From: Mucilaginibacter sp.
GTDB lineage: Bacteria; Bacteroidota; Bacteroidia; Sphingobacteriales; Sphingobacteriaceae
Direction: 5' to 3'
Assembly (NCBI GenBank): GCA_031292485.1
Contig: JARLHA010000019.1
Location: 1-42,970 of the forward strand
Length of the DNA stretch: 42,970 nucleotides
The translations under genes and the position numbers were made by a program. The notes under the pieces are model-generated. The model worked only from the letters and a program-made list of their open reading frames with translations. It was not told where the DNA came from and did no database searches. Shown one piece after another: positions 33,155-42,803 of the stretch. Each line of letters begins with the position of its first letter. The stretch's first letter is position 1.

Positions 33155-33564
33155 TTCAAATTTCTGTATTGATCAATTGACTTTATTGAATTTCTATCCA
33201 AAATGATTGCGGTTTATAAATTCATTCAAAGATAACAGGAAGCCTTCAAAAAACGATCAGGCGCGTTTACCATTCGCCAAAGTTCAAACAACTTAAACCA
33301 GTGTCTTGTCAACCTTAAATTAACCAATCGTCAATCTACAAGTTTATTGACGCAAAAAGCACAAAAAGGGTTTACAAAAGGTTTACACATTTACAAATTA
33401 ATATTTTATAAATATCTGATAGTAAGTAACTTATACGGCTTCGCATTAAAACAGGGTTTACACTTTTTTAATGCAACAGCCCCGGTATTTCCAGGTTGTT
33501 CTGATAAAGCCTGAACGTCGATTTATTAGTGACGTGACGCACACTAATATAAACCAGCATTGTT
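33155..33564 (-). promoter_or_regulatory. 410-base upstream region of the GH43-type gene
   Basis: No gene is visible. The minus-strand -7 box TATCTTTG is at 33227-33234, 73 bases before the ATG. Further upstream lie CGTCAAT 33329-33335 with ATTGACG 33346-33352, and three copies of G-G-TTTACA (33368-33376, 33379-33387, 33454-33462), the first two 11 bp apart. These are candidate operator sites. Confidence 0.6.
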
Positions 33565-34914
33565 TCACTTTATCATCGGGCTTTCAAAATCAAGTTTTTT
33601 AAGCCCGTGCTGAACTTCAGGACAACTCATAAATAACTTCCATAGTAAGCCGCTGCGGTAATTTTCTATCATCACTACAATCGGTCCTTCATCAATAGCC
33701 AGGTACGATTTTGCATACCAGTTGCGCGATTCGCTAAAGGCATCCACAAAACCATAATCGCCCCAAATCTTGTCACCCATATCATAATAAAAATGGCGGA
33801 GGGCTTTCATCGAATATTCGGGCGTATACGGAAATGCCGACAATGCAGCTGTAGGGGTAATAACGCCCAAATCATTTGTTGGAGAGTGCGCATTATAACC
33901 TTCAAAATTATCGCTGGCCGTTAAGCCCCAGCAATTTTCGCCATAGCCTTTGTATTTTTTAGGGTTATCAACGCAATAATCGTGGTTAATGAGAGTATGA
34001 TTGGTATTTTGTTCCCAATAGTCAGCATACTGATCTTTCAACCCTTTCGGATCGAGGCCAAGGAATGAATATTGTGAAAAGAACAAGGGGCCGCCATAAT
34101 CAAAACCCAATGGCAATTTATGGCCGTAAAAGGTTTTTCCATTGGTGAAAAAATTACTTTGCGCCCAGCCGCCATGATATACGTTGGCTCCTACAGGATA
34201 CCGGTCGGCTGATTCAGCCAAAATATAGGTTATCAGGCATTCGTTAAAACCACGAATCGCAAAATTCATGGCCCAGCCGTTGTTTGGCGACCAGTGCCAA
34301 TAAAGGTTATCCCGGCCATCCCTGGTAAACCAGCTCCATTCAACGTCACCCCACATTGCATTTATCCTGTCCCTTATCTCGCGTTCCTTTTGGTTATCAC
34401 CGTTAAAATATTGCCTGGCACATAACAGCCCCTGGAAAAGATAAGATGTCTCCACCAGGTCCGCACCGTCATCCTTTCGGCCAAACGGAATAATCTTCCC
34501 GGTTTCGCCATTTAGCCAATGCGGGAATACACCGTGATAGGAATCAGCCCGGTATAAAAAATTCACCATTTTGAGTAGCCTGTCAACGGCCTGCTGATGG
34601 GTAATCCATTTCCTGTGATCGGCGACTATTAAACTCATCACGCCAAAGCCCGAACCACCAATGGTTACTACTTCGTTGCCATAATCATAGGCTACATTAT
34701 TCCGTTCGCGCGCAAGGCCGCTTACGGGGTGGCCAAAATCCCAAAAGTAACGGAATGTCTGGCGTTGCACCACATCAAGCAGCGCGCTGTCGGTCAAGTT
34801 TTTTATTATCCCAACGGGTTTTATACCTTCCGCAGCTTCCCCCTTTGCTCCGTTTTGTGCCTGGCTGCAATAGGTAAGTAACATTAAAAGGGGTAGTAAT
34901 ATCAGCTTTTTCAT
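33565..34914 (-). CDS. GH144-type (PF10091) glucanase, secreted
   Basis: 449 residues, signal peptide about 1-19 (TYCSQAQ; a lipobox is not convincing). It matches the PF10091 'glucoamylase' family that contains GH144 endo-beta-1,2-glucanases: FRYFWDFGHPVSGLARERN near 55, HGVFPHWLNGETG and DDGADLVETSYLFQGLL in the middle, YWHWSPNNGWAMN, ENCWGLTASD, and AIDEGPIVVMIENYRSGLLW at the end. GH144 enzymes release sophorose-type oligosaccharides from beta-1,2-glucan. It follows the lipoprotein paralogue by 59 bases in the same apparent operon. Confidence 0.85.
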   Translation of the reverse strand: MKKLILLPLLMLLTYCSQAQNGAKGEAAEGIKPVGIIKNLTDSALLDVVQRQTFRYFWDFGHPVSGLARERNNVAYDYGNEVVTIGGSGFGVMSLIVADHRKWITHQQAVDRLLKMVNFLYRADSYHGVFPHWLNGETGKIIPFGRKDDGADLVETSYLFQGLLCARQYFNGDNQKEREIRDRINAMWGDVEWSWFTRDGRDNLYWHWSPNNGWAMNFAIRGFNECLITYILAESADRYPVGANVYHGGWAQSNFFTNGKTFYGHKLPLGFDYGGPLFFSQYSFLGLDPKGLKDQYADYWEQNTNHTLINHDYCVDNPKKYKGYGENCWGLTASDNFEGYNAHSPTNDLGVITPTAALSAFPYTPEYSMKALRHFYYDMGDKIWGDYGFVDAFSESRNWYAKSYLAIDEGPIVVMIENYRSGLLWKLFMSCPEVQHGLKKLDFESPMIK

Positions 34915-34973
34915 TAGTTTGTTCGTGTATTAAATTCAGCCGCCACAAAATCTCTGGCCGGGTTGGAGGTTTG

Positions 34974-36644
34974 TTATAAATTAGGGCTTTGAAAGCCCAG
35001 GTTTTTCATGCCTGTTTTCACTTCGGGGCAACTCATAAATAAATTCCAAAGCAAACCGCTCCGGTAATTTTCAATCATATCAACAATTGGCCCTTCGTCT
35101 ATGGCCAGGTCCGAACTGGCAAACCAGGTGTTATCCAGGTCGAAAGCATCATAGAAACCATACGGCCCCCATGTTTTATCGCCGAGTTTATAATAAAAAT
35201 ACCGTAAAGCCTGCATGGATTGCGTTGGCGTATAGGGTAATGAAGCAATGGCAGCAGTCGGCGCGATGGTGCCCACGTCATTTGTAGGCGAACTCGCCGT
35301 ATAGCCATTTTCAATATCGCTGGCTGTTAACCCCCAGCAATTGGCGCTGTAGCCGTAATGACCGGCCGGGTTAGCAACACAATAGTTATAATTTATTGTA
35401 GCATGTGCTTTATTTTGAACATCATAACTGGCATAGGTGTCTGATAATCCATTGGGGTTTATGCCTAAAAAGGAATAATGCGCAAAAAACAGCGGACCAC
35501 CTTCTGCAGGTCCTAACGGCAGTACTGTATTGAAATAGGTATTTCCATTTTTCATGCTGCCATTGCCTGCCCAACCATTATCATAAACCGCTTTTGTTAT
35601 GGGATGAGTGGTTGACGAAGCTGCCATAACGTAAGTAATAAGGGCCTCGTCCCATCCATTGATCTGCATATTGGATGACCAGCCATAGTTGGGGCTCCAA
35701 TGCCAGAACAAAACATGCTGACCACCGTTGGTAAACCAGTTCCAGTCGACGTTATTATAAAGCGTGTTGATATCCGTCCGCAGCTGCGTTTCGGCAGTAC
35801 TGCCAGCATTAAAATATTGACGTGCTGTTAGTAAACCTTCCATTAAATAGGCGGTTTCCACCAAGTCGGCGCCATCATCCTGGGTACTGAAAGGCACGAC
35901 AGCGCCTGTGGCCCCATTCATCCAATGCGGAAATGCGCCGTGAAAGGTTTGTGCTTTTAATAAAAAGGCTACAATTGTCTGCAACCTTGCCAAACCCTGC
36001 GCACGGGTAATAAACTGGCGGTTAACCCCGGCAACCATGGCCATTATGCCAAAGCCGGAGCCGCCCATGGTAACGATGTCACCCGAAGTATTGCGTTCGC
36101 GGGCGAGGCCGCTTACCGGGTGGCCAAAATCATAGAAATATTTCAGTGTTTGTTTTTGTACCAAATCCAGCAACTGGTTATCTGTTAACACCGGAAATTT
36201 ATTGGTGGTGTCAACTGCCGTTGTTAAGTTGATCGCTATTGCAGATTGCAAAATGCCACCGGCGGCAGATTTTAAAGCGGTTGAGATATTTAAAGTGTAC
36301 TGTGTAATTGATTGCAATGCTGTTGGTGTGATGACAACGGTACTGTCGTTGTTTAGATAAGAGGTACTAAAGTTTACCCCAGAGCCTGCTTTATTGTTAA
36401 ATGAAAAAGCACTGGCAACTGAAGTATGGCTAAGCGGCGCCGAAAAGGAGATTTTTATAACAGGCGTATTATTTACGCCAAGGTAATTAAAGCCGTTATA
36501 GGTGCCATTAACTTTTAAGCCGCTAAAGCTGAGTGACGGCGGAACAGGCGTAACCAGTGTTGGCTGTTTACTTTTACTGCATCCCCACAAAACAAAAAAT
36601 ATGGCTGCAATTAAACAGAGTTTTAAGCTTCTTATCCCCATCAC
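34974..36644 (-). CDS. GH144-type (PF10091) glucanase, lipoprotein with Ig-like domain
   Basis: 556 residues. Lipobox FVLWGC gives a lipidated cysteine at C22. Residues about 38-145 are a bacterial Ig-like (Big_5-like) domain, followed by a PF10091 catalytic domain with the same blocks as its neighbour (FGHPVSGLARERN, DDGADLVETAYL, NCWGLTASDIENGY, AIDEGPIVDMIENYRSGLLW). The likely division of labour is a surface-anchored enzyme making oligosaccharides for SusCD import and a soluble or periplasmic enzyme trimming them; this is inference from architecture. Start could be the second Met. Confidence 0.85.
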   Translation of the reverse strand: MMGIRSLKLCLIAAIFFVLWGCSKSKQPTLVTPVPPSLSFSGLKVNGTYNGFNYLGVNNTPVIKISFSAPLSHTSVASAFSFNNKAGSGVNFSTSYLNNDSTVVITPTALQSITQYTLNISTALKSAAGGILQSAIAINLTTAVDTTNKFPVLTDNQLLDLVQKQTLKYFYDFGHPVSGLARERNTSGDIVTMGGSGFGIMAMVAGVNRQFITRAQGLARLQTIVAFLLKAQTFHGAFPHWMNGATGAVVPFSTQDDGADLVETAYLMEGLLTARQYFNAGSTAETQLRTDINTLYNNVDWNWFTNGGQHVLFWHWSPNYGWSSNMQINGWDEALITYVMAASSTTHPITKAVYDNGWAGNGSMKNGNTYFNTVLPLGPAEGGPLFFAHYSFLGINPNGLSDTYASYDVQNKAHATINYNYCVANPAGHYGYSANCWGLTASDIENGYTASSPTNDVGTIAPTAAIASLPYTPTQSMQALRYFYYKLGDKTWGPYGFYDAFDLDNTWFASSDLAIDEGPIVDMIENYRSGLLWNLFMSCPEVKTGMKNLGFQSPNL

Positions 36645-36691
36645 TTTTGAATTAAACTAATTGTACATCATTCACAAAAAAGGCTGCCTGA

Positions 36692-36724
36692 TCCGCCGTC
36701 TGCCTGTGGAGGCAGACGGACGGA
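36692..36724. repeat. CCGTCTGCC palindromic repeat
   Basis: CCGTCTGCC (36696-36704), loop TGTGGA, GGCAGACGG (36711-36719) is a perfect 9-bp stem; flanking TCCG and CGGA extend it with one bulge. No T run follows. It lies between the LamG and GH144 genes and could attenuate the operon or stabilise mRNA. Confidence 0.75.
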
Positions 36725-36760
36725 CAAACAACCTTGTAACCAAACTCAATCAATCAAATA

Positions 36761-37624
36761 TTATCTTCCTAATTTTTCCAGGTTGTATAAAGCAGATGCT
36801 TCTGATGACGACAAGACTTTATTGTAAATCCTTACCTGGTCTAATACTCCTGTTAAATAACCTGCCCAGCCCTGCGCACCGGTAGCTGATGTAAGAGACG
36901 GTGTAGTTTGAAACTGTAAAGTCCCGAAAGCTATTTTGTCAGCAGCTGACCAATTAAGAGGTGCAAATCCCGCAGCAGTATTTGTTCCCGCCTGGGCTCC
37001 GTTGTAATAAACAATAACCGTAGATGAACTGTCATCGTAAGTTACTTCGATATTTACCCAGGCATTCCAAGGATTGGCAACCGTATAGCCACCTTCCCAC
37101 GCATCTGAACCAGAAGTACTTGTACTGTTATTAAACGCGTGTACTTTTAATACGCCTGTTGTTGCGGTTCCGCCGTTATCAAAGAATATATCAAGGTTAC
37201 CCCAAAAATTCTGGCTATGAGCAATACTTATAAGCCCAAGAGCGCTGGTGTTTTGAGGCATTTTTACCCATAAACTAATCGTAAAGCTATGTAATGCTTT
37301 CACGGCTGCGGGAGTATTTGATACTACATAACCGTTATCGGCACCTTGTAATCCTTTTCCGATAACGCCCGTACCAAAGCTTGTTCCTGTTGCAACTCCT
37401 GTGGTAGCTGATAAGCTATCAGCAAGGCTACCGTTAAACGGCCAGTACGCAACCAAATTACCCGGTTCAATATCCTTTGAACTACTGTACCCTCCAAAGG
37501 TTGGCAACGGCTTCGTTGGCGCATAAGTCTTTGGGTCGAAGCTTTTCTGGCACGCTGATATTGATAAAATTATAGCAGAGCCAGCCAGGCCCGCCATAAG
37601 TGTTTTTTTAATTGATTTCATCAT
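36761..37624 (-). CDS. LamG-like lipoprotein, probable glycan binder
   Basis: 287 residues. Lipobox SISAC gives C25. Residues about 55-285 form a LamG/concanavalin A-like jelly roll (LVAYWPFNGSLADS, FTISLWVKMPQ, GVLDQVRIYNKVLSSSEASAL). In PULs such lipoproteins take the place of SusE/SusF as surface glycan-binding proteins. It follows susD by 20 bases and precedes the anchored GH144 gene, which supports a role in capturing the same glycan. Confidence 0.82.
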   Translation of the reverse strand: MMKSIKKTLMAGLAGSAIILSISACQKSFDPKTYAPTKPLPTFGGYSSSKDIEPGNLVAYWPFNGSLADSLSATTGVATGTSFGTGVIGKGLQGADNGYVVSNTPAAVKALHSFTISLWVKMPQNTSALGLISIAHSQNFWGNLDIFFDNGGTATTGVLKVHAFNNSTSTSGSDAWEGGYTVANPWNAWVNIEVTYDDSSSTVIVYYNGAQAGTNTAAGFAPLNWSAADKIAFGTLQFQTTPSLTSATGAQGWAGYLTGVLDQVRIYNKVLSSSEASALYNLEKLGR

Positions 37625-37644
37625 TTCTTTCTTTATTAATTAAA

Positions 37645-39129
37645 TTAATAACCAGCATTTTGGGTTAAAGTACCCGCGCTCAGATCAATTTCATTTTGAG
37701 GGATCGGCCAAACTTCATTTTTGCCGGCTTTCCACCCGCGTGAACCGAATACAGCTGTACCACGGCCCTGGCGGATCACGTCAAAATAACGGTCAAATTC
37801 CATAGCCAACTCCACGCGGCGTTCGTTATAGATTGCGGTACGCAATGCACCCTGATCTGTTGTCGTAATTTTTGGCAAAATAGCAGCATTACCTGCTCTT
37901 GCGCGTGCCCTAACCATTTCCAAAGAAATTAAAGCGGGCCCAGCGTTACCCAGTTCGTTATTTGCTTCTGCATTCATTAACAGAACATCTGCATAACGCA
38001 AAACGATCTTATCCTGCTGGCAACCTTCGTTAAAGCCAGACACATACAGGCTGAAGGGCACATATGATTTTTGGTTGTACATAGGGTTATCACCTGATGC
38101 AGGGATCACATCACCTTCGGGTGTTGTTTCACCCCTGAAAATAATAGTAGCATCCCTGCGTGGGTCGCCGGTTTCATAAGCTGCTGCTAAATCAGCGCTC
38201 GGAACATTAAATCCCCAGCCGCCACCGGTTGAGCCTCTTACGCCCTGTACCTGTGAGTATTGTGAATTTGACGCACCGGGGTTATTTGGGATCAGCATAC
38301 ACTGGATCTCGAAAATCGATTCAGAATTATTTTTGTTATTGGTCCTGAACATTTGTTCATAGTTCGGAAACAATGTATAACCCAGCGCAGTAACTGCATT
38401 TGTTAAGGTAACCACATCGGCCCATTTCTTCTGGTATAAAGCCGCTTTTGCGTGAAGTGCCAATGCAGCGCCTTTAGTTACATGGCCGATATCTGCAGCA
38501 CTGTATGATTGAGGCAATACCGATGCAGCATCTGTCAAATCAGTTTCAATCGCAGCCCAAACCTGTGCCTTGGCTGTACGTGGAATATTATATTCGCTTG
38601 CGGTTTTAGGTACATGCAAACGCAGTGGCACATCTCCGAAAGCCCTTACCAGCCTGAAATAGGCATAGGCCCTGATAACTTTAGCTTCTGCCAGGTATCT
38701 TGCCTTTAAAGAGGCATCCATGTTAATTCCCGGTACATTGTCCACGATCTGGTTAGCGAAGTTGATGGTTTGATACTCACCTGCCCAAAAATCGGCAATT
38801 TGACCCTCGCCTGAATTCGCAGTGAAAAAATGAAAATCATTCATAAACGATGCATCCGTCGGGCTGCTGCCCTTTTCAGCATCGTCCGATCCCATGCTTT
38901 CAACAGCGATGGGGGCGAAAGCAATATTGTTCCATGTGTGCAGGTTAGCGTACATCGCATCCACGGCTGAAGTAGCATCAGCCTGCGATTGCCAAAATTG
39001 GGTTGAAGCAACCGTCCCTTTGGCGGTTACATCCAAAAAGCTTTTTTTACAGCTTTGAATTGATATAAGGGCAAGGAGTAAGAAAATACCCGCGGCGCCT
39101 TTTAAATACTTTTTCATATTTGTCATCAT
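37645..39129 (-). CDS. SusD/RagB-family outer-membrane lipoprotein
   Basis: 494 residues. Signal peptide with lipobox ISIQSC, followed by KKSFLDVTAKG, the usual SusD start. TPR-like helices hold AKVIRAYAYFRLVRAFGDVPL, and the C-terminus has RRVELAMEFDRYFDVIRQGR and KNEVWPIPQNEI, all typical. SusD caps SusC and binds the glycan. The start is 7 bases after the susC stop; a Met four codons in (MKKYLKG) is equally likely. Second gene of the operon. Confidence 0.93.
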   Translation of the reverse strand: MMTNMKKYLKGAAGIFLLLALISIQSCKKSFLDVTAKGTVASTQFWQSQADATSAVDAMYANLHTWNNIAFAPIAVESMGSDDAEKGSSPTDASFMNDFHFFTANSGEGQIADFWAGEYQTINFANQIVDNVPGINMDASLKARYLAEAKVIRAYAYFRLVRAFGDVPLRLHVPKTASEYNIPRTAKAQVWAAIETDLTDAASVLPQSYSAADIGHVTKGAALALHAKAALYQKKWADVVTLTNAVTALGYTLFPNYEQMFRTNNKNNSESIFEIQCMLIPNNPGASNSQYSQVQGVRGSTGGGWGFNVPSADLAAAYETGDPRRDATIIFRGETTPEGDVIPASGDNPMYNQKSYVPFSLYVSGFNEGCQQDKIVLRYADVLLMNAEANNELGNAGPALISLEMVRARARAGNAAILPKITTTDQGALRTAIYNERRVELAMEFDRYFDVIRQGRGTAVFGSRGWKAGKNEVWPIPQNEIDLSAGTLTQNAGY

Positions 39130-39136
39130 TTATATG

Positions 39137-42100
39137 TTAAAATGTTAAGTTAACGCCAAAGTTATAGGTAGCATAAAGTGGATAAACGTTGGCGTCCAAT
39201 CCCTGGCCCAGTACATTGCCGCTATTTCCAACTTCCGGATTAAATCCTTTGTAGCCAAATATATTAAGGGCGTTTTGCGCGTTGGCAAATATTCTTAGTT
39301 TTTGTATGCCCAATGATTTCAGGCCCGCTGCTGGAAAAGTATAGCCCAATTGAGCGTTACGTACCCTGAAATAAGCACCACTTTCAACATAAAAAGAATT
39401 TGGGGCCGCATTGGCATTTGAACCTACATTTACTGACGGATAGGTATTGGAAGTACCCGCACCATGCCAGCGATGATCATAAAAATCCTGCGTAAAGTTC
39501 TCATTACCATAACGGTAAGCAATATTGGCATTATAAATACTCACATCAGCAACACCCTGCATATCAAGCTCAAAGTCAAATTGCTTGTAGGTGAAACTTG
39601 AATTGATGCCATAACTAAATTTAGGATTCGGGTTGCCTAAAACAACGCGGTCGCGGGTATCAATTACACCATCATGGTTTACATCCACATATTGAAAGTC
39701 TCCTGCCTTTGCAGTTGGCTGCGGGCCCGAAGTCTGATCTTGTTGAAATATGCCTGCAACTTTGTAGCCGTAGAATTCGCCAATCGGCTCGCCTGCAACG
39801 GTACGGGTTGCCAGGGCGCCATTGGCAATACCATTGCCGCCTGAGTAAATCGGGTTTTTACCTGATTGTACACTCAACACATCGTTGGTATTGATACCAA
39901 GATTCGCGCTTACAGCGTAAGAAAAACTTTTTGAAGGCTGATCTTTCCAGCTCAGTAAAAATTCCGCGCCCCTGTTCTGGATCTTAGCCTGGTTCCCTTC
40001 AATGTTGCCGCCTGAGGTGCCAACAGATGATGGGATCGGGATAGCAAAAATCGCGTTATCGGTGGTCCTGTTATAGTAGTCGGCTTCAAATGATAACCTG
40101 CTATGAAGGAACGATGCTTCGAGGCCAATGTCGGTTGATTGTGCGTTTTCCCAAACTGTAATTGGCGGTACAACCGTATTGATGCTGGCTCCTAAAGCAG
40201 GCGCCTGCGGATTGCCGAAAACGGCTGTGAGATAGGACGGATCGCTTGTGACCACCAGGTTTGAAAGGTTGATGGGTACATTCCTGTTACCAACTTTACC
40301 CCAGCTTCCTCTTAGTTTTAAATCGTCAAAAATATGCTGGTCTTTCATAAATGATTCATTGCTGATTACCCAGCCACCGCCTACCGATGGAAAATAGCCA
40401 AACACATTCGCGCCGTTTGTGCCATAGTACGGCGAAGAGCCATCCTGGCGTATCGAAGCATTCAGCAGGTAACGATCGTTAAACGAGTAGTTAACCCGCG
40501 CGAAATAACTAAGGTCGCGGATATGTGGCTGCTGCGATGGCACCACGGTTTGCAATACGTTTTTAGCCGTATCGGGGAATGATCCTGTCAGGCTGCCATT
40601 AGCCACATAGGGTACATTCTTGGCGTATCCGTGTGCATAATAAGTGGTATAATCCTGTGCTGTCATACCTACCAGGCCGGTAATCTTATGATTGCCGATG
40701 GTTTTGTTATAGGTCAGGGTATTTTCCCAAATCCAGTTGCGTGTTTCGGTGTGTTGTACATCAAGGCTGCTCGAAGTGCTTTGCTGTGCCACGGTTGCAT
40801 AATAAACCGGGCTATAGCTTCTTACTTCCGCCTGGGCAATATCTACTCCATAGCTGGTCTTAAATTTCAGATCTTTTAAAATAGACAGCTCGGCGTATAC
40901 ATTACCGGTTACACGTTTGTTTCGGGATTTCTGATTGAAAAAGTCGATGGTGGCTTGCGGGTTGTAGTTGTTGCCATCGCCTGTGTGGTAATCACCCGGG
41001 TCGCCATACTTGCCATCAGCATAAAATACCGGCAAAGTAGGTGCGGCGCCAAACAGTTCGTGAAATATACCGCCGTTAATATCATTCGACTCGCTTGAAA
41101 GGCCGCTTAATGTAAAACCAATTTTCAGTGCTTTTACAACAGTCCAGTCATCCGAAACGTGAAGGGTGTAGCGCTGGTATTTGTTCGTTTTCACCAAACC
41201 GTCCTGGTCAAGGTAACCAAACGATACATTGTAAACGTTGCTTTGCGAACCTCCGCCTATTGAAAGTTCATGATTGGTAACCAACGCGTTGCGCAGTATC
41301 TGGTCGTACCAGTTGGTACCGGTTCCAAAACTTGCCGGATTGGAAAACAGTGGTGGCGTAATTCCATTATATTGATAGAGTTCATTTATCGCGGTGGCAT
41401 ATTCGGTACCATTGGCCATTTTTACCAGGTTGGTAGCTTTTTGCCAACCGGCATAACCGGTATAGTTGATTACCGGCTTGCCTTTGGAGCCGCGCTTGGT
41501 TGTAATAACCATTACGCCGTTAGCACCGCGGATACCGTAAATAGCCGTGCTTGACGCATCCTTTAATACCGAAACATTGTCGATGTCGGCGGTATTAAGG
41601 AAACTGATATCATCGTACCAGTTACCGTCAACCACATACAAGGGGCTGGAGCTGCCACCTATGGTGCCTAAACCACGAATGGTAACTTGTGGCGACGCAC
41701 CCGGCGAGCCACTGTTGATGATATTTACACCGGCAACTTTACCCTGTAAAGATGAAAGCGCGTTTTGCGAGGCTTCCTTGGCAATATCCGCACCTTTTAC
41801 CGAAACTACAGAGCCGGTATTGTCAACTTTACGTTGTGTACCGTAACCAATCACTACAACTTGTTCAAGCAGCCTCGAAGCAGGCAAAAGTTTAATGGCG
41901 ATAGCTGTTTGCCCCTTGAGGACAATATCCTGGCTTGTATATCCGAGATAAGAAATTGTTAATGTTGCGTTTAACGGAGCCGTAATGGTGAACGCTCCGC
42001 TAACGTCGGTTTGTGTACCGTTTGTTGTTCCTTTAACAATAACGCTTACACCTATCAGGCTCTCGCCAGTAGTGGCATCAGAAACGGTACCTTTAATGGT

Positions 42101-42178
42101 AGCGTTTTGTGCAAATGCAGCATTAATAAAAAAGAAACAAAATAGCACCAACCCTGAGATCGTAAAAATTCTCTTCAT
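39137..42178 (-). CDS. SusC/RagA-family TonB-dependent outer-membrane transporter
   Basis: 1013 residues. Signal peptide about 1-23 (AAFAQ), a CarboxypepD_reg-like domain (about 25-105: IKGTVSDATTGESLIGVSV), TonB box EQVVVIGYGTQRK, plug (about 120-230: LQGKVAGVNIINSGSPG, VRGxxS-like YVVDG, GANGVMVITTKRG) and a 22-stranded barrel. It imports oligosaccharides with SusD. No TAnnTTTG box is found in the AT-rich upstream region. It is the first gene of the susC-susD-lamG-GH144-GH144 operon. Confidence 0.95.
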   Translation of the reverse strand: MKRIFTISGLVLFCFFFINAAFAQNATIKGTVSDATTGESLIGVSVIVKGTTNGTQTDVSGAFTITAPLNATLTISYLGYTSQDIVLKGQTAIAIKLLPASRLLEQVVVIGYGTQRKVDNTGSVVSVKGADIAKEASQNALSSLQGKVAGVNIINSGSPGASPQVTIRGLGTIGGSSSPLYVVDGNWYDDISFLNTADIDNVSVLKDASSTAIYGIRGANGVMVITTKRGSKGKPVINYTGYAGWQKATNLVKMANGTEYATAINELYQYNGITPPLFSNPASFGTGTNWYDQILRNALVTNHELSIGGGSQSNVYNVSFGYLDQDGLVKTNKYQRYTLHVSDDWTVVKALKIGFTLSGLSSESNDINGGIFHELFGAAPTLPVFYADGKYGDPGDYHTGDGNNYNPQATIDFFNQKSRNKRVTGNVYAELSILKDLKFKTSYGVDIAQAEVRSYSPVYYATVAQQSTSSSLDVQHTETRNWIWENTLTYNKTIGNHKITGLVGMTAQDYTTYYAHGYAKNVPYVANGSLTGSFPDTAKNVLQTVVPSQQPHIRDLSYFARVNYSFNDRYLLNASIRQDGSSPYYGTNGANVFGYFPSVGGGWVISNESFMKDQHIFDDLKLRGSWGKVGNRNVPINLSNLVVTSDPSYLTAVFGNPQAPALGASINTVVPPITVWENAQSTDIGLEASFLHSRLSFEADYYNRTTDNAIFAIPIPSSVGTSGGNIEGNQAKIQNRGAEFLLSWKDQPSKSFSYAVSANLGINTNDVLSVQSGKNPIYSGGNGIANGALATRTVAGEPIGEFYGYKVAGIFQQDQTSGPQPTAKAGDFQYVDVNHDGVIDTRDRVVLGNPNPKFSYGINSSFTYKQFDFELDMQGVADVSIYNANIAYRYGNENFTQDFYDHRWHGAGTSNTYPSVNVGSNANAAPNSFYVESGAYFRVRNAQLGYTFPAAGLKSLGIQKLRIFANAQNALNIFGYKGFNPEVGNSGNVLGQGLDANVYPLYATYNFGVNLTF

Positions 42179-42442
42179 AGTGGTTAATTAAAATTTAAGA
42201 AGTTTGTTTATTAAATTGGTTTTTTAACAATCCGAAGTTGGGGAGATAATACAATTTTAACAAATAATGTTCCTCTACATTATTACATCATTAAAAAAAC
42301 ACTTTCTCAATCGAAAATTAAATTATTTTTAATTAATTGATAATCAATAATTTATATTCAATCAATGGTTGATGTATATACTACACCTCATCAGGTTGAT
42401 ATACTACAGGGAGCATTAGGTATGAGAGGTAATGATGTAGCG
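42179..42442. other. AT-rich region upstream of susC
   Basis: No gene or clear promoter box is visible in this stretch, which includes long runs of A and T. A 42-codon open frame from ATG 42365 runs past it but resembles nothing known. Confidence 0.4.
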
Positions 42443-42535
42443 TTAAAGCTCAATGAGAAACTCAACAAGGTTTTTACCGTGTTCAAGGTTTAACTTTTTA
42501 CGCAACCTGTAATGGATTATTTCAAGAATTTTGAA
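42443..42535 (-). pseudogene. Remnant of a LuxR/SusR-like regulator C-terminus
   Basis: On the minus strand, TAA at 42443-42445 closes a short frame ending KILEIIHYRLRKKLNLEH then NLVEFLIEL. This resembles the last helices of LuxR-type helix-turn-helix regulators of Bacteroidota (HRYRLRKKLxL...NLxxFL). The frame loses any HTH similarity upstream of about 42535, so only the tail survives. It stands just upstream of susC, where PUL regulators often lie. Identification from a short fragment is tentative. Confidence 0.45.
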
Positions 42536-42611
42536 AAAAAAATGAAGGAGATAAATACAGAATACTTTCGGCGGCAATTTACCGAATCAGCAGGCACAGC
42601 TGCGTTTGAGT

Positions 42612-42803
42612 TTATTTGTCACTGTAATGCCCTTTAGCGGAAACTATTGTAACAGTGACGATATTATCTTCAATTGTATAAATTAGTCTGTCCTTTTTAT
42701 TAATTTGCCTTGACCAAAATCCAGATAAATCAAATTTCAATTGCTCGGAGCCTGTCGGACTTAGGTTTTCACAGTAGGTAAAAAATGCATCCGTGTTTAT
42801 TTT
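42612..42803 (-). pseudogene. YoeB/Txe-type toxin, 3' fragment
   Basis: Read on the minus strand, about 63 codons end at TAA (42612-42614). Residues [30 protein letters not shown] and [11 protein letters not shown] match the C-terminal half of Txe/YoeB mRNA interferases (LKxDLSGxWSRRIN...RLVYxI...V.SAKGHY), including the catalytic His-Tyr end. An in-frame stop at 42804-42806 and absence of a start codon mean the N-terminal 20-25 residues are missing or shifted. No YefM antitoxin is recognisable. The rest up to 42970 has no recognisable gene. Confidence 0.65.

Noticed and set aside
42365..42493. 42-codon open frame on the plus strand
   Set aside because: No similarity recognised, and the opposite strand shows a better match to a regulator tail.
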